Shown here: positions 6,018 to 6,509 of the stretch, piece after piece
How positions within the stretch are numbered: the first letter of the stretch is position 1
Layout of the letters: every line of letters begins with the position of its first letter
Notes under the pieces: generated by a model
What the model was told of the DNA's origin: nothing
Database searches by the model: none
Seen by the model: only the letters and a program-made list of their open reading frames with translations
Assembly: GCA_002378745.1 (NCBI GenBank)
Contig: DFRR01000001.1
Coordinates: 2,801 to 9,309 of the forward strand
Origin: Patescibacteria group bacterium UBA3458
GTDB taxonomy: Bacteria > Patescibacteriota > Minisyncoccia > Phycocordibacterales > UBA2100
Direction: 5' to 3'
DNA: 6,509 nucleotides
Translations under genes and position numbers: made by a program

Positions 6018-6509
6018 ATGAACATCGCATGGGGACTCCCTAAGTTGAGAATTCATTCGGCCAAAAGTGCGAAAATTGCCATAATCGGTAGTGGTATTGT
6101 GGGTGAGGCCACAGGACAGTCTCTTTTCAAAGAGGGGCATGATGTTACATTTTTTGATACCAACAAGGATGTGCTCGATGTATTGCATAAAGACGGCTAT
6201 TCTGCATACGTAATGAGCGAGTTCGCTAATCATTCTAAATATTTCGATTTTGCTTTCATTTGTACCCCAACACCATTTTCGAATACAGGTTGGGACATGA
6301 GTTCAGTGAAAAATTCCATTTCTGAAATTGGAAAATATTTACGGCAGCATGCTCCTAACAAGACCCCTTTGGTTATTGCGATTAGGAGTACTGTCCCGAT
6401 AGGAGCAAACTCTGAATTGCAACAATTAATGGAATTGGAATTTTCTGATTTGCTCGCTGAACGCGATTTTATAATTTGCAGCCATCCTGAGTATCTTCGC
6501 GCACATCTT
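6018..6509 (+). CDS. UDP-glucose/GDP-mannose dehydrogenase family, N-terminal part (cut by window edge)
   Basis: This family makes nucleotide-sugar uronic acids by a two-step NAD-dependent oxidation (for example UDP-glucose to UDP-glucuronate) for surface polysaccharides. The 164 residues present cover the NAD-binding domain: IAIIGSGIVGEATG (20-33, G-x-G-x-x-G at 24-29), the acidic strand end FFDTN (45-49), FICTPTP (80-86; family vvvPTP form), IRSTVPIG (122-129; family STv.pGt) and HPEYLR (156-161; family NPEFLRE). The catalytic cysteine lies beyond the right edge. Residues 1-18 before the first beta strand form a longer lead-in than usual; a TTG at 6045 (residue 10), with GGGGA 9 nt upstream, is an alternative start. 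No SD precedes ATG 6018. The gene is AT-rich (about 40% G+C in 6061-6480) compared with topA. The substrate cannot be told, so no symbol is given. Confidence 0.9.
   Translation, partial: MNIAWGLPKLRIHSAKSAKIAIIGSGIVGEATGQSLFKEGHDVTFFDTNKDVLDVLHKDGYSAYVMSEFANHSKYFDFAFICTPTPFSNTGWDMSSVKNSISEIGKYLRQHAPNKTPLVIAIRSTVPIGANSELQQLMELEFSDLLAERDFIICSHPEYLRAHL

Noticed and set aside
1..6509. CRISPR array, tRNA or rRNA genes, insertion sequence or toxin-antitoxin pair
   Set aside because: No spaced direct repeats, no tRNA-like cloverleaf, no transposase motifs and no paired small genes were seen on either strand.

Overview
The window looks like a gene-dense stretch of a bacterial chromosome with very short intergenic gaps and mixed core functions: tRNA modification, tRNA charging, cell division, DNA uptake/recombination and DNA topology. 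The compact FtsQ-type protein with a paired-cysteine 'WC...CY' segment, the divergent SerS motif 3 and the near-absence of Shine-Dalgarno (SD) sequences would fit a Patescibacteria (Candidate Phyla Radiation), Parcubacteria-like genome. That placement is inference from protein style only; no rRNA gene or other decisive marker is present.

Layout. Positions 1-2431 carry a leftward block: serS (seryl-tRNA synthetase), an ftsQ-like divisome gene 8 nt after it, and the N-terminal 76 codons of a tRNA-dihydrouridine synthase (dus) that runs off the left edge. A 27-bp divergent gap separates serS from rightward dprA (2459-3325). A strong bidirectional terminator hairpin (3334-3359) ends dprA and, from the other side, a small leftward gene (3381-3704) for a secreted proline-rich protein. 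The small gene has its own sigma70-type promoter, a palindrome over the -35 box and a perfect SD. Rightward topA (3847-6003) encodes a complete topoisomerase I with four C-terminal zinc-binding modules. A nucleotide-sugar dehydrogenase gene follows 14 nt later and runs off the right edge.

How the genes relate. dprA and topA are neighbours in many bacteria; here the pair is split by the small leftward gene, which is much richer in G+C than topA (about 65% by hand count of 3421-3660, against about 52% for 4501-4740) and is the only gene here with a strong SD. Its function is unknown and it is the best candidate for something undescribed. The dehydrogenase at the right edge is AT-rich (about 40% G+C in 6061-6480) and probably opens a surface-polysaccharide cluster. 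I see no CRISPR array, insertion sequence, tRNA or rRNA gene, and no recognisable novel multi-gene system.
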